This document shows, piece after piece, positions 42,529-52,822 of a DNA stretch of 64,000 bases (positions are counted from its first letter, which is position 1; the number at the start of each line of letters is the position of its first letter). A program made the position numbers and the translations under genes. Origin of the DNA: Ooceraea biroi (lineage: Eukaryota; Arthropoda; Insecta; Hymenoptera; Formicidae); contig NC_039511.1 of the NCBI RefSeq assembly GCF_003672135.1, positions 11,000,464 through 11,064,463 of the forward strand. The letters are read 5' to 3'. The notes under the pieces are model-generated. The model searched no databases and was not told where the DNA came from. It was given only the letters and a program-made list of their open reading frames with translations.

Positions 42529-42741
42529 ATGACACTATCCACGAATAGAATGCGAAAATTCCGCGTGGCGAACATCACCTTCAAAGCCAAGAATATCCAA
42601 CTGAATTTCAACCCTGACACCCTTCTTTACGCTCCAAGTTGGACCGATCTTTTCATCCGTCGATCAGAAAGTTTCACGGAATTAATTAAAGGCACGTTAA
42701 CTTCCTTCTCTCGCGTTTTGCCGCTCAACGAATACGGATAA
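42529..42741 (+). CDS. Small ORF with coding-like codon pattern, unknown product
   Basis: ATG to TAA, 70 codons. The start has A at -3 (CTAACATGA), acceptable for animal initiation. Codons 12-40 favour C or G at the third position (GTG GCG AAC ATC ACC TTC, later TTC AAC CCT GAC ACC), unlike the surrounding AT-rich DNA. The product is mixed and globular-looking, with the stretch NFNPDTLLYAPSWTDLF at residues 26-42 and no signal peptide, membrane segment or motif I recognise. It could be a small protein gene, an exon of a larger one, or a conserved noncoding island that happens to be open. The sequence just downstream (to about 42800) is also GC-rich. Confidence 0.35.
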   Translation: MTLSTNRMRKFRVANITFKAKNIQLNFNPDTLLYAPSWTDLFIRRSESFTELIKGTLTSFSRVLPLNEYG

Positions 42742-45700
42742 TCGGTTGCTCCCGTCTGCTCGAGGCGGCCTGTCCACCCCCTTGCAGTGGTAATTCTTTG
42801 TCCTATCGTCTTCTGTCGTAAAATCGGACGAACGGAAAGGAATCATCCATTCTTGTTGCTCAAGATAAAACTCAAGATTTCTTGAAAATTCGCAATCTTT
42901 GAAATATCAACCGATAAAAAAATAAAGAGTAAAAGTATAATATCGCTGCCATGAGGCGATTACATCATCCTCTCATTACATATTAAAATAATTTATCATT
43001 AGCATGTAATGTTATTAATTTTATTAGTGTTAAACGATCAGTTTTGTAGTTATGAAATAATTACGTTATTAAATTGTTATTCTTTATAAATAAATATGTA
43101 AAATTTATAAAAATGTTTGTATATATGTGTGGATTCAAAATAGTTACTCTAAATTTACGATCTTTAAAGGATGTATAAATCATAATAATTTATCATGCTG
43201 ATCATTTTGTGAAGCAATGCAAACAAATACCCGAATATGATATCGCAATGATCGCTACATTTTTGAAGTTCAGATCTCTACTTTATTATGAAATTGAAAA
43301 CAAAGTATCCAACAAAGAGAAGAATCTCAAGAAAAGCTAGAACTCGTTTCCCTGACAACTGAGTGTGCGTTCATGTGATTACTATTATTACTATTATTAC
43401 TATTATTATTATTATTATTATATAGGGACCGATATCGCTTTTGGCCTAAGAGACCAATACACAGTTAATTATTAGATTCACAGAGTGTATACAGAGTGTC
43501 TCATTATTATATTATAAAACAGCATAAAGTAGCATCGTTAAAATCCGTTCTATATACACCGCTGTGAAATATGATGTAAGATATAAACGGTTATAACTTG
43601 TTGAGCAAATCTTTCGTTATTGTCAAATTGTTACATGTCGTAAAATTTTATGTGCACGTAACACAAGCAGATGTGTTTTCCCGGTAAACCACGAAAAGCA
43701 GCACGCATAGCCGCTCTGTATACCTTGACACATGTGAAAGAACGCAGGCAACGTTAATCGAAGGGATTGAGACGTCTAGCCGAACTATTATTACGTAAAC
43801 TACGCACTAGTCGTTAAGTTCCACGATCGATAGCCGTAATCTACTAAGGGAAGTAACGTAAGGTAACTTTAAACTCACGATTAGCGAGTAAGTCTTGCTC
43901 ACGAAGCCCAGCTGCTCCCGGTAATACGCCTCTCCTTCCTTCCATCCTTTCCTCTCCTCCCTGTATCCAGCGCGTTTTCTCTACATCATCTTTTTTTCCC
44001 CGCCCTCTGTAGTCCCCGACGAGCTCGTTGCACCGGGCTAGCCTGTCTCCGACCTTTTTCTCTTGTACGCGCAGAGGCCAACCGCGCGCAGCTGGGTTAA
44101 GGATCAGAAGGATCTGATTAAATTGCTCGCGCGGGATGCGCCCGCAGGTGCGACATTGACTGCGTCGGGAAAATCCATATCGCTATCGTCTCGGGAGCGC
44201 TAGTCCTGAATTGCGAATTCGCGACATCTGCGAACACGCGAAGTCCGGCAGAGAGAAAGAAAAAAAAGGAAATCGTAATCTCTCAAAATTAGAAGCACGG
44301 TAAAATGCGCCGGAAATTTATGCTTCATTATTCTCCGAGAGCATCCAAAGGAAAATTCATCCAGCCGTGTCGAATGCAGTTATCCTCTATATCGAAAATT
44401 CATCCGGTACCGAATTACGAATTCTCGATGTTTGAGAACGCGAAAGCACGCGAACAATTGAACGAGAAAAATCATAATCCCGAGTTTGGAAGAGCAGAGT
44501 GCACAAAAAATTTATCGTATTATTGAACGATTTGATCCGCGATTAACATCGAACCGAGAAAAATGAGGAATTATATGAGCGTTGAGACGCACCGAAAATT
44601 CCGAGGCGCCGATCAGTCGGATACGAATATCAGCATTTCTCGGGGCGCGAATGCGGATGCCACGTATTCGATCAGAGCGTGGTGACATTTCTGCAAGCGC
44701 GCGGAGCGTCTTCGGAATTTCATTCTGACAGGACGCGAACGGGCGGAACATTTACCTCAGATCGGGACGTACGCTCGTCGCCCCGAGAAATAATAAAAGC
44801 GGGACGACACGCAGGAGTCGCGCCCGTTCGGCATCCCGCGAGCAAGGATTTTTTAAGATATTTCTATTCTCAAGAGTCGACAAGATTCTTGATTCCTTGA
44901 GAAAATATATTGAAAGTTCATAATCAGAAAGATCCTGCCGAACCTCGCACACGTAAATCTATTATCGGTGTATGTACACCGAGAAGAATCTCAACGAAAT
45001 TTCAGAACGGCCGTGATTGCACCGGTTCAGCCGGAACTTTCGGCTCAGATTTATCTAAATTATTATAATTATTACTACTATCAGTGTAAGAGAGACATGC
45101 GAGAGAAATCAGAATCAGGAATTATTCAGACGGTGAAATCATGCGCGTAGCACATATATTTATACAGAATGTGTCAAGTTCGCTGGCTTACCTTTCAATA
45201 GCAGATTCTTAAACGAAGAGGGAATTGAATGGTATGAGCATATCGATCGATCTTAAAAGATGCCATTAATGTAATAAATATTAAAAGATGAACGATTGCG
45301 ACCAATGATGGATGTCACGTAAAATTTTACGTAGAAAGAAAGATTGCGAAATAAAATCCGTTAAGGAATCTGTTATTTAAAAATGGCACAGTGTACTTTA
45401 AACATTCGGTATATACAGAAATATACATATGTGTATAACGCATGTACATAAAATACTCAGAACGCATGGTGGGAATGAACAAACTCTCTGGCGAAAAAGT
45501 ATTATATAAATATAAATATATATATTATATACATATTATATAAATAACCTACGAGTAAGAGTTGTAACTATCCGTTGGTACATATCGCACATAAAAGGGA
45601 AGAGGATAAAGAACCGGAATGATTGCTTCAAAGTTTGGCAAGGACAATACCAAGAGACGAAGAAGCAGAAGAAACGCACTACAGAAAAGATCGAAGTAAT

Positions 45701-46220
45701 ATCGAAGTAATATTACTGTGTGATATTAAAAGATATAGAAACGTATATTAACTGTGCGTCGTGCATTTTTCTCTTACCAAGAAGCATAACTGCCATAATG
45801 GTGATTTAAACAAACGATAATAACTTGCCTTATATTTATATTGAAATTTGCACATAGTTAACATTTTGATTTTATACTTTATAAATAAAAGTCTGAATTG
45901 ACAATTGTCTCGAGAAACGTTTTGATTCTTCGGATTTTAATATAAAGATCTGGAAACTTTCCTTCTTATTTTTGATCATTCAATGAATTAATACAGAGAA
46001 AAATTACTTAAGTTATATTATTAAAAATTATATACTAAAAAAAATTAATATAACAGTTTAATTCAGATAAATATATTTTTTCACAATGTATAGACACTAT
46101 CTATATGATTGATGTTTTCACAAATATCTTTCCGCAGTTGCCATTTTTAATTAACATTAGATGAATTTCGATCTTTTTTACAGTGCCATCTTTTCCAAAT
46201 GAATTGACGTTTAACATAAT
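42742..46220. other. Mixed AT and GC-rich region, no supportable gene
   Basis: A CpG-rich block runs from about 43650 to 45100. Several frames on both strands are open there, including a 73-codon plus-strand frame at 44305-44526 and a 79-codon minus-strand frame at 44751-44512, neither with a recognisable product. A minus-strand 60-base segment at 45251-45192 has a GTAAGC donor and a weak acceptor and is discussed under findings. The rest is AT-rich. Confidence 0.5.
43381..43421. repeat. (TTA/CTATTA)n microsatellite
   Basis: Imperfect ACTATTATT units pass into a pure ATT run of about seven triplets. Confidence 0.95.
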
Positions 46221-46430
46221 GGGTTAACTAGAAACTTTATGTCGACCCCCTTAGCAAACTTTAAACGCAAAACTCTGCATTAAGAATTAATACAAAGTTT
46301 TGCGTTACCGGAAGATGCATGCATGATTTTTTTGGCAGAATGTAGACGCAAAACTTTGTATAAATTCTTAATGAGGAGTTTTGTGTTTGAATTTTGCAAA
46401 GGGAGTCGGCATGGACTTTCCGGTCAATCC
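46221..46430. mobile_element. Foldback (MITE-like) element with 85-bp arms
   Basis: The 85 bases at 46221-46305 align without gaps to the reverse complement of 46346-46430, with about 69 identities by hand count, around a 40-base loop. The innermost 20 bases of each arm are nearly identical (TACAAAGTTTTGCGT). Each arm is itself a palindrome of about 41 bases bounded by ACGCAAAACT and AGTTTTGCGT-like ends (46265-46305, 46346-46386), so the element can also fold as paired smaller hairpins. Weak similarity continues for about 7 bases outside, so the exact ends and any TA target duplication are uncertain. It has no coding capacity. By family knowledge such elements are nonautonomous DNA transposons, but I cannot name the superfamily. 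Confidence 0.8.
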
Positions 46431-48764
46431 AATATATGTAGGAATAGAAAAGATATGAAACTGAAGACTCGTTTATTCAATTCTGCACATCGAATCGATT
46501 GTACAGTTATACAAATTGAGAGCGAATGCATCGGAAACGAAAGCGAAAAATCGAGAGGTCCTTTGAAGCAAATATTTATAGACGAAGACATGACGAAAAC
46601 GACACCACATGAAATCTCATGACACAACGAATGTAATAAAAAAAGTTCTTCGTTTTCTATATGTGTCGTGTATTTATTAATATATCCTATTCTAAAAATT
46701 TTTAATATATTGTATTGTTACTAATCTTAATTTTTGAATAATCAATAGTGTTTTCTACATAATGCAGTAAATATTAATTATGTGATTTATATATTTTCAG
46801 GAAAAAAGGGAGAAAGAAAGGAAAAGAACAATGTGCTTTGAAATGCATGAAATATAATGAACTCTCTCTTTTTTTCTTTCTCTCTCTCTCTCTCTCACAC
46901 AATGTATTATGTGAGTTCAATGACCAATTGTACTATTGCACATATCTATTCCAATCAGAAATAAAAATTAGGACTCATAGCAAAACTCTTTATGCAACTG
47001 AAAACGCAATACACAATCAACAGGACATTTTATTTTAAATTCTATTGGAATTATTTTCTGCTGACCCGTTATATATTGAAGGTAAGTAAATATTATTTTC
47101 ATTAAATCATGTAACAAAATAAACTCTGATATATAAATCACTCTTTTATTCTTTCCCAAAAGCACATTCTTTTGTAGAATGCCTTTACTTGTGCAATATA
47201 TAAGAAACTAAGTCTTCATGTATTATCAGATTTTGTTAGATATTATAAGAAATGTACTAATACATTTTTGAACAAATTTTGTTCAACAACTTATAATAAA
47301 TATTCTTTTATCAATTTATTCACCGGTATATTTGGAAGTTCACTAAAATCTACTAAAAATCTACTAAAAAAGGTATTTCAAAACTTGCCTTGTCTGTCTT
47401 TGTTGTGTTTTTTACACTTCATTGCTTTCACAAAGCCTTTTAGTTCTCAAAACGAGAAAACCTCAATTTCTATCACTATTCCGTGCAACAGCACGAATAA
47501 AATCGGCCGGATCGCGGCTATAATATTCAAGTAAAAAAAAGAAAACATTCAATTATACGCGAAATCCATTTGCGAGTCAGAGCGATCTGACTAAACGTCG
47601 AGATCGCCACACGTTTTCCGAACATCGATGCTACACGGAAAATCCTGCGGGATATAGTTTTTCTCTCTCTATATATATAGATATTTCGTCGAGCAGCGCG
47701 AAAATAAAATGGATACGCAGTGAAACGATAAATCGTCACATACAGAACTTCCTAGCGTTTTGTTCCCGACAACAACCAGGAACAAAAGGGAAACACATCA
47801 CGTTCGGCTCGACTCGGCTCGACTGGAATTTCGCCCCGACGAAAATTTTCATCGCGAGCGCGTAGCTATTTATTTTATTCTCGCTCGCACGAATCGGATC
47901 CCGTCTCATGCACGCGAGCGATCCACGCGCGTTAAATCATTTCGATCCTACCGGCAAACGCCGTGTGCCGCATCCAAAAAACGAAAAAGCGAACGACGGA
48001 AATGCAACGGAGCGGATTCTGAAAAATTCATCTCGTCCGGGAGTAGCGATTTTATTTATTTTTCTTTTTCGCTAAAATCCTGATAGTGTATCCGTTCTGA
48101 TTTCTCGTTGATTTCGTTGACGAAATAACATCGGCATCGACGGATTAAGCCATCGAAATGCACATCGTCGATTCTCATTTAATACCATGTATGTGTGTGA
48201 GAATTTCGAATTTTTGTAGCATACAAGTTACATCACAATAATATACGCGCGAGAAATCACATTTGAAAAAAGTGAAGGAAGTAATCATCACGCCACAATA
48301 ATTGTTTCAACAAATTGAATTGATTGATATTGATTTAACATGAATTTATTGATCCGAGATATTTAAAGGTAGCATAAAAGATTATTTGGGACGTGATAAA
48401 TTTAATTAAATTTGTATGAAATAATTCTATTATTTTAATATTTATTTTAGTCATATCTTTTTCAAATTAATGCTTTAAAATTACTTTTCGCTGCGATATA
48501 TTTTGAAATATAATTTATTCGTTTGCGTATAGTCAAAGCTTGCACAAGCAAACAATTTTAAGTTTAATGTATAACACGCTATCAAATTAACGAGAATTGA
48601 AAACACAATATGCCGTTTCTTCCATTAATTCAACAAAAGATAGCGTATGTGATCAGGTGGCGCATGCTGAAATGCGATTATATATAATCGTGATAATACC
48701 AAAAATATCGTTACGCAATAAACGAATAATTATTCGCGCGAATATGAGAAATAAATTTACTCAC
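46431..48764. other. AT-rich DNA and a GC-rich block, no firm gene
   Basis: At 46800 a pyrimidine-poor but canonical ATATTTTCAG acceptor precedes a short purine-rich frame (EKREKERKR at its start) that ends after 18 codons, possibly chance. The block at 47560-48180 is CpG-rich with a 107-codon Arg/Ser-rich plus-strand frame (47760-48083) and no recognisable product. A well-formed GTAAGT donor follows AAG at 47081, but the frame before it is AT-rich and unconvincing. Confidence 0.45.
46862..46897. repeat. (TC)n-rich microsatellite
   Basis: CTCTCTTTTTTTCTTTC passing into ten TC dinucleotides. Confidence 0.93.
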
Positions 48765-48819
48765 CGATCGATGATATCGCAGTCCTCGTTTCTCTGCTCG
48801 CGGGTCTGTGATCCTCCTC
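48765..48819 (-). CDS. Candidate 55-nt internal exon, unknown protein
   Basis: Read on the minus strand, an acceptor ending TTTATAACAG lies just before 48819 and a strong donor GTGAGTAAAT begins at 48764. The 55 bases between are balanced in composition in an AT-rich setting. All three frames are open. In the frame with one leading base the peptide is RRITDPRAEKRGLRYHRS; in phase 0 it is EEDHRPASRETRTAISSI. Both can be joined without a stop to the candidate exon ending at 49164, 344 bases upstream, which carries a matching GTGAGTAATT donor. Two well-formed donors and a compatible acceptor so close together on one strand are the main support. The pair could equally be 5' untranslated exons. 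No family is recognised. Confidence 0.4.
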
Positions 48820-49163
48820 CTGTTATAAATAATGTTCCAATTTCTAAATAAAAACCGAATGGCAAAATATGCAGGCATAAACAGAGCTCGCAATGCGGAT
48901 ACAATTTTGTGTAATCAGTTTTGTTTTTATTTCAAGTTTATATAACGTAACAGAATTAAATTGTATATTAAATAAGTTTGTGTTATAGCTGTACAATGTT
49001 AAAAGTTTCCTTCTAACGCAGTCAAAGTTTTCATTTAACTAGACTGTAACACACGTAGCTGCGCTACGCAGAACGTTATTTCATATATTTATATAATTTT
49101 ATGCGCGCGCATGCATACGTACACAATTACCTATTAATTATCTCTACATGTACAATTACTCAC

Positions 49164-49244
49164 CCAACAGTTGCTCCGCTGCCCCCCGACTCCCTCCTCC
49201 TCCTCCCCGAAATTCGTAGCTGTTCTCTCATGGCGCTCACACAT
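49164..49244 (-). CDS. Candidate first coding exon (partial), unknown protein
   Basis: On the minus strand a donor GTGAGTAATT starts at 49163 after a GC-rich, Gly/Glu/Arg-coding segment. Two ATGs in different frames reach it. ATG at 49244 gives 27 codons ending in phase 0 (starts MCERHERTATNF, contains GEEEEGVGG). ATG at 49231 gives 22 codons ending in phase 2 (starts MREQLRISGRRRR). Both continue without a stop through the 55-nt exon at 48819-48765. The frame from 49244 also stays open into the weak exon candidate at 45251-45192. A short upstream frame from ATG 49305 stops before the donor. The 5' end cannot be placed, and the exon may be wholly untranslated. The protein is unrecognised; the low-complexity Gly/Glu run gives no functional clue. 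Confidence 0.33.
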
Positions 49245-49851
49245 TCACTCACTCGCGAAGTACGCGTGAACGGCGCGACAAGGTATGGCGTTTCCGATAC
49301 AGCATTCGTTCGCGAAGATACAACTAATTTCGCTCCGGACAGCACTCACGATGCGTTTTAGACGAGAGACGGATCGCCTGTCGTCGCTTTGCACGCACGG
49401 CACTCCCGACACAACTCCGAATTCCGATGAATCGCAGGACGTCGCGGTCGCTTCGCACTTTTTATCGCGTCACTGACACGTTTCTTGTTGTGAAATTTGG
49501 TACTACTACATTCGTTACTAAAATAATTTACGCGGGAGACACGACGCGAACGCCCGTTGTCGTTGCGTTACTCCTTTTCCTCGAGCCGGAACATTCTATA
49601 GCAAGCGTGCCTGCGATTCTCGAACGAAAAATTCAGAAACTTGTTGCCAACTTCGCAGCGGTGCGCGGTCATTCGCCAGCGCCAGACATAAAGTTCTCTC
49701 TGACAACACTTTCTGCACTCTACACTACGTCACCTCTCTTCTCCCCCAAGTTTCGTTTCGCCAAGTCAGGATATACGCGTGTTTCTTCTTATTGTTAAAC
49801 ACGATTAAGTGCAGCGAATGAACTCGCATCTCGCAGTAGTCTTTTAAGCCT

Positions 49852-50000
49852 TGTGTCCGCGACGCTAGAAATCGATCCGAGATTTCGGTCCGAGAAGTGT
49901 GTGGCCAGTCAGCTTGCACTCTTACGGAAAAGCTGCAAGTTGATTGGCTACATATTTCTCCGACCGAGATCTCGAATCGATTTCTAGCATCGTGGACACA
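49852..50000. repeat. Long hairpin, 67-nt arms, 15-nt loop
   Basis: 49852-49918 and the reverse complement of 49934-50000 align without gaps with 57 of 67 identities by hand count; the loop is 49919-49933. Nine of the ten differences are transitions. In a plus-strand transcript seven of the ten become G-U or U-G pairs, so about 64 of 67 positions could pair. Similarity continues more weakly outward with a 2-base gap (TTAAGCC against TAAAGCATT). By length and structure it resembles insect hairpin RNAs that yield endogenous siRNA, or a foldback transposon remnant. It sits within the CpG-rich candidate promoter. No coding frame explains the symmetry. Confidence 0.9.
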
Positions 50001-50685
50001 CAATGCTTTAGAGCCCAAGTGCATTCACTTCGAGAGCCGGAGAAGAGCTTATCATCATTATCATCGAGTGTCTTAATTACTCCGAGAATCCACTCGACGC
50101 CATCGATTCGCTCGCTCGGTCGCGCGCGTTCGAGGCGAGCAGGTTAGTAACTCGGAGTAGCGCGACTCGGCGATTGAGACGCCGCGGCCGCGGCGCGCGC
50201 CCGGACGCGTCGCGTTTATTTACTTATTTGTCGCATCGCACAAAGAGACGAACGCACACGAGAGAGCTAGTCCCACTCGAACGAGTTACGCTGGTGGATC
50301 GTTAACGCGCTAATCCCTCAATTTAACGCGTCACCGAGCGAAATCGACTTCGCACGATCGTCGTCAAAAGCGAGAAGTCGAATCGTGCGTTTAATAGCGC
50401 GCGTGATACGCATTATGGCGGCGCATATCGCGTTATTCGGGGATGCCGGCTGAATCGGCGGAATCGCTCGTCGCATTTCCGTTCGTATTTCACGATATTT
50501 GCTCGGTGCTCGGAGTACGCGCGGGTGTAATGATGCATCGTACAAAGTGGCGGACGATCGATAATTAGTGCGCGACATCATAATTAACGGCGTGCTTCCG
50601 ATTGATTCGTACTTGTGCATGCGGAACTGTCTGAAGCGCAGTGGCATCGGTTCCCGGCGGCAGGAATGCGGAATACAGGACTGAG

Positions 50686-50727
50686 ATGCCAGATAGGAGC
50701 GACGCAGGGACAACAAGGCGTTCACTG
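50686..50727 (+). CDS. Candidate short first coding exon, unknown protein
   Basis: An ATG at 50686 opens 14 codons (MPDRSDAGTTRRSL) that end exactly before a consensus donor, CACTG|GTGAGTAAAT, at 50728. An in-frame stop at 50632 lies upstream with no other ATG in between, so the start would be this one; -3 is G, a good context. The preceding several hundred bases are CpG-rich, as expected for a promoter and 5' untranslated region, and composition drops to AT-rich just after the donor, as for an intron. A start codon followed by a donor within 45 bases can occur by chance. No downstream exon was identified. Confidence 0.35.
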
Positions 50728-52326
50728 GTGAGTAAATCCGTTTATGATATTTACATGAATAATTGTCCCTTTATTCGCAGGGACGAATCTGGTACGTTCG
50801 CGTTGTAATAAACGCGATTTTTAATCAAAGCCTCGTGCATTCCTGCCAATTAATAAGTGAATGGTATTTATTTTGATTTTTTTTCATTGCGATACGATAA
50901 AATTTTTATTTCTCCGGCACCTTTAAACACAATGATCAAAAATGAATAAAGGCATTATCGTATAAATATTCTTTTCTATCTATGTGAAAATTGTGTGCGT
51001 ATTTGATCATTGCGCGATTATTTCGTTTTAACATGCGTCATGCGTCATCTTCTAAAAATGATTTAAAGAAAATGGCATTTAAATTGTAGTATTTGATTTT
51101 TAATTATCTAATAATCCAACGTATAATTAAAATGTATAAGTAGAATATTCTGCATGGATATTTTTAAGCAGTTTTACAGAAAGCCATTCTTTTCATGAAT
51201 TTACTCATCATGCAATTGATGATGCTGAGAGTATATATATTAGAAAAAGATAACGTCTAAAAGACCGAACAGAGATAAAATATGCACATTTAATTATAAA
51301 TTCTTCTGCGGAAATAACTGGAAATATTTGCAAAATTATTTGCGTTTCTGTTTGGGCTCATATCGTAACTGGGCTGTTTTGTTTTGCTTCACAGCACAAC
51401 TCGCGTTACTACTGTTTAATCTGCTTTCGTAAATAGCTTGCTGAACTGTTGAACGACAATGTATTATTGCGCATGGGATCATATGTGTTTATTAGCTTCG
51501 TATTTTATCTTTTAATCTATACAGAGACAGAAGCGGAGAGGGAGAGAGAGAAAGAGAGGGAAAATTTTTGTGAAATTTCCACTAATTATATAGCATGCAA
51601 ACTGTTATTTTAACGTTCATTTTCCTCCCATGCGGAAAATATATTATTATACAGAATATCTCATGCATATACGTGATAAATCACGATGGAAATATTGCAG
51701 AGGACATTCCATATGTTCAGTATTTTTCTTCTGAAAAATTCCATTCAAAAATCATATTCTTCTAAAACTCAAATTTTAATTGCAATTTTCTCTTAATATG
51801 ACGCTTTGAGCCGTAGTTGCGTTTCTGCTTGCTTTGAAGTAGTTATTACTCAAAAGTTTACTAAATATAATTAAATAAATATGAATTTCAATTAACGAAA
51901 AAATTATCACGAAAATATCATTTAATTATTTAACGTCCGTAGCATGTGTATCTCACACATGTAGCATACTGAGAGATTCCGCGAATTGTTATAATTTCTG
52001 TAGTCTATATTTTTTAACATTGTAAAGCTTGTATATTTTCAAGTATGTTTCAAGATTATTAAAATTTAAAACAGAAATAAAAGAATTGCTGCAACTGTTT
52101 AAAATGTTAGATGTCTAATGTAACGCAATGAAAAACTCTTAAGTAGTAACAAATTTTCTTTCTCGATTTCTCCCGAACCGAACTCCTGGTAACTCTCAAA
52201 GGTAAGGGAGACGAGCTTCTTGCCAAAGAAGCCGTCGACGACGACCAAGAAATTGTGAACCAACCTAATTGATCGTGTGCTTTCGTGCGTAGTAGCTCTC
52301 GCAAGGAAACAATCTTTAAAGCTTAC
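50728..52326. other. AT-rich DNA, possibly first intron of a plus-strand gene
   Basis: If the exon ending at 50727 is real, this begins its first intron. A minor GA-rich tract lies at 51539-51562 and a short hairpin (CATGTGT facing ACACATG) near 51944-51967. The GC-richer part at 52140-52326 has three open frames on the two strands. One minus-strand frame there (containing FLVVVDGFFGKKLVSLTFES) shows C/G-biased third positions and is treated as a finding. Confidence 0.5.
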
Positions 52327-52361
52327 AGCAGCTCGAAGCTCTCGGTCGCACGATAGGCCAG
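52327..52361 (-). CDS. Candidate 35-nt microexon, unknown protein
   Basis: On the minus strand the tract AAGTTTTCTTTTCAG ends at 52362, a near-ideal acceptor, and a GTAAGC donor begins at 52326. The 35 bases between read LAYRATESFEL plus two bases in the first frame, with third positions mostly C or G. If the donor is not used, a different frame stays open from the acceptor to a TAA near 52107 (about 85 codons, containing VVVDGFFGKKLVSLTF), which would make it a terminal exon instead. Either reading places a minus-strand gene here, with upstream sequence to the right in the GC pocket at 52.36-52.76 kb. I recognise neither peptide. Confidence 0.3.
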
Positions 52362-52586
52362 CTGAAAAGAAAACTTCCTTTCGTTTCCTCTCGTTTTACC
52401 CCTTCGTCAGTTTTCCAACTTTCCGTCTTTCCTCATTTTTTTTCTCGTGACTCCCTCGCGTCTTCCAGCTTCTATTTCTTCTTCGTCGGAAAAGTTGCCT
52501 CGACGGCGTTAAGTGGCGGAACGGAACGCGTCAGGCCGCATATCAGGCCGTTACGAACGTTTCGATACGCAAAAGTTACGATTCAC

Positions 52587-52722
52587 CATCATAACTTTGG
52601 ACTTTCTTTGTTAGTCTGTAGTGGGAAATTTGATTACGAAATCGCGGCGAGGAAAAGTCAGCGATATCGTTTTTCCGTAAGCATATACGGCATCTTAACT
52701 TTGGAACTTGCTTTGTGAGTCC
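52587..52722. repeat. Pair of ~31-bp diverged direct repeats
   Basis: CATCATAACTTTGGACTTTC and the following 11 bases (52587-52617) recur 104 bases later as CATCTTAACTTTGGAACTTG and on (52691-52722), with a handful of differences. Both continue into a TTTG-TTAGTCT / TTTG-TGAGTCC end. The spacing and partial conservation suggest duplicated regulatory sites or an old local duplication. The segment lies just upstream of the microexon candidate on the minus strand. Confidence 0.8.
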
Positions 52723-52787
52723 TTTCCTCGTCATCGTATGTGCGAGTGATTTCGCCCGATACTAGTCAGATGTATTGCATCGCGATG

Positions 52788-52822
52788 ATCGTAAAATCGT
52801 AAAATCGTAAAATAAATCATAA
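52788..52822. repeat. TAAAATCG tandem repeat
   Basis: Three exact copies of the 8-base unit TAAAATCG-like (CGTAAAAT) followed by degenerate CATAAAAT copies. Confidence 0.9.

Larger units (their letters stand above)
49147..50750. promoter_or_regulatory. CpG-rich segment, candidate divergent promoter
   Basis: This is the longest CpG-dense stretch of the window; the densest part is about 50170-50215 (CGCGGCCGCGGCGCGCGCCC). Exon-like segments with strong donors point outward from both edges: minus strand ending at 49164, plus strand ending at 50727. That is the layout of a bidirectional promoter with two first exons. Inside are a 123-codon plus-strand ATG frame (49427-49798) with no recognisable product, a 135-codon Arg-rich minus-strand frame (50725-50318), probably a composition effect, and the long hairpin at 49852-50000. 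No TATA box or initiator can be placed confidently. The promoter role is inference from layout and composition. Confidence 0.4.

Noticed and set aside
50318..50725. 135-codon minus-strand frame in the CpG-rich block
   Set aside because: Arg- and Ile-rich without any motif. CpG-rich DNA has few stops in many frames, and the plus-strand start and donor overlap its start.
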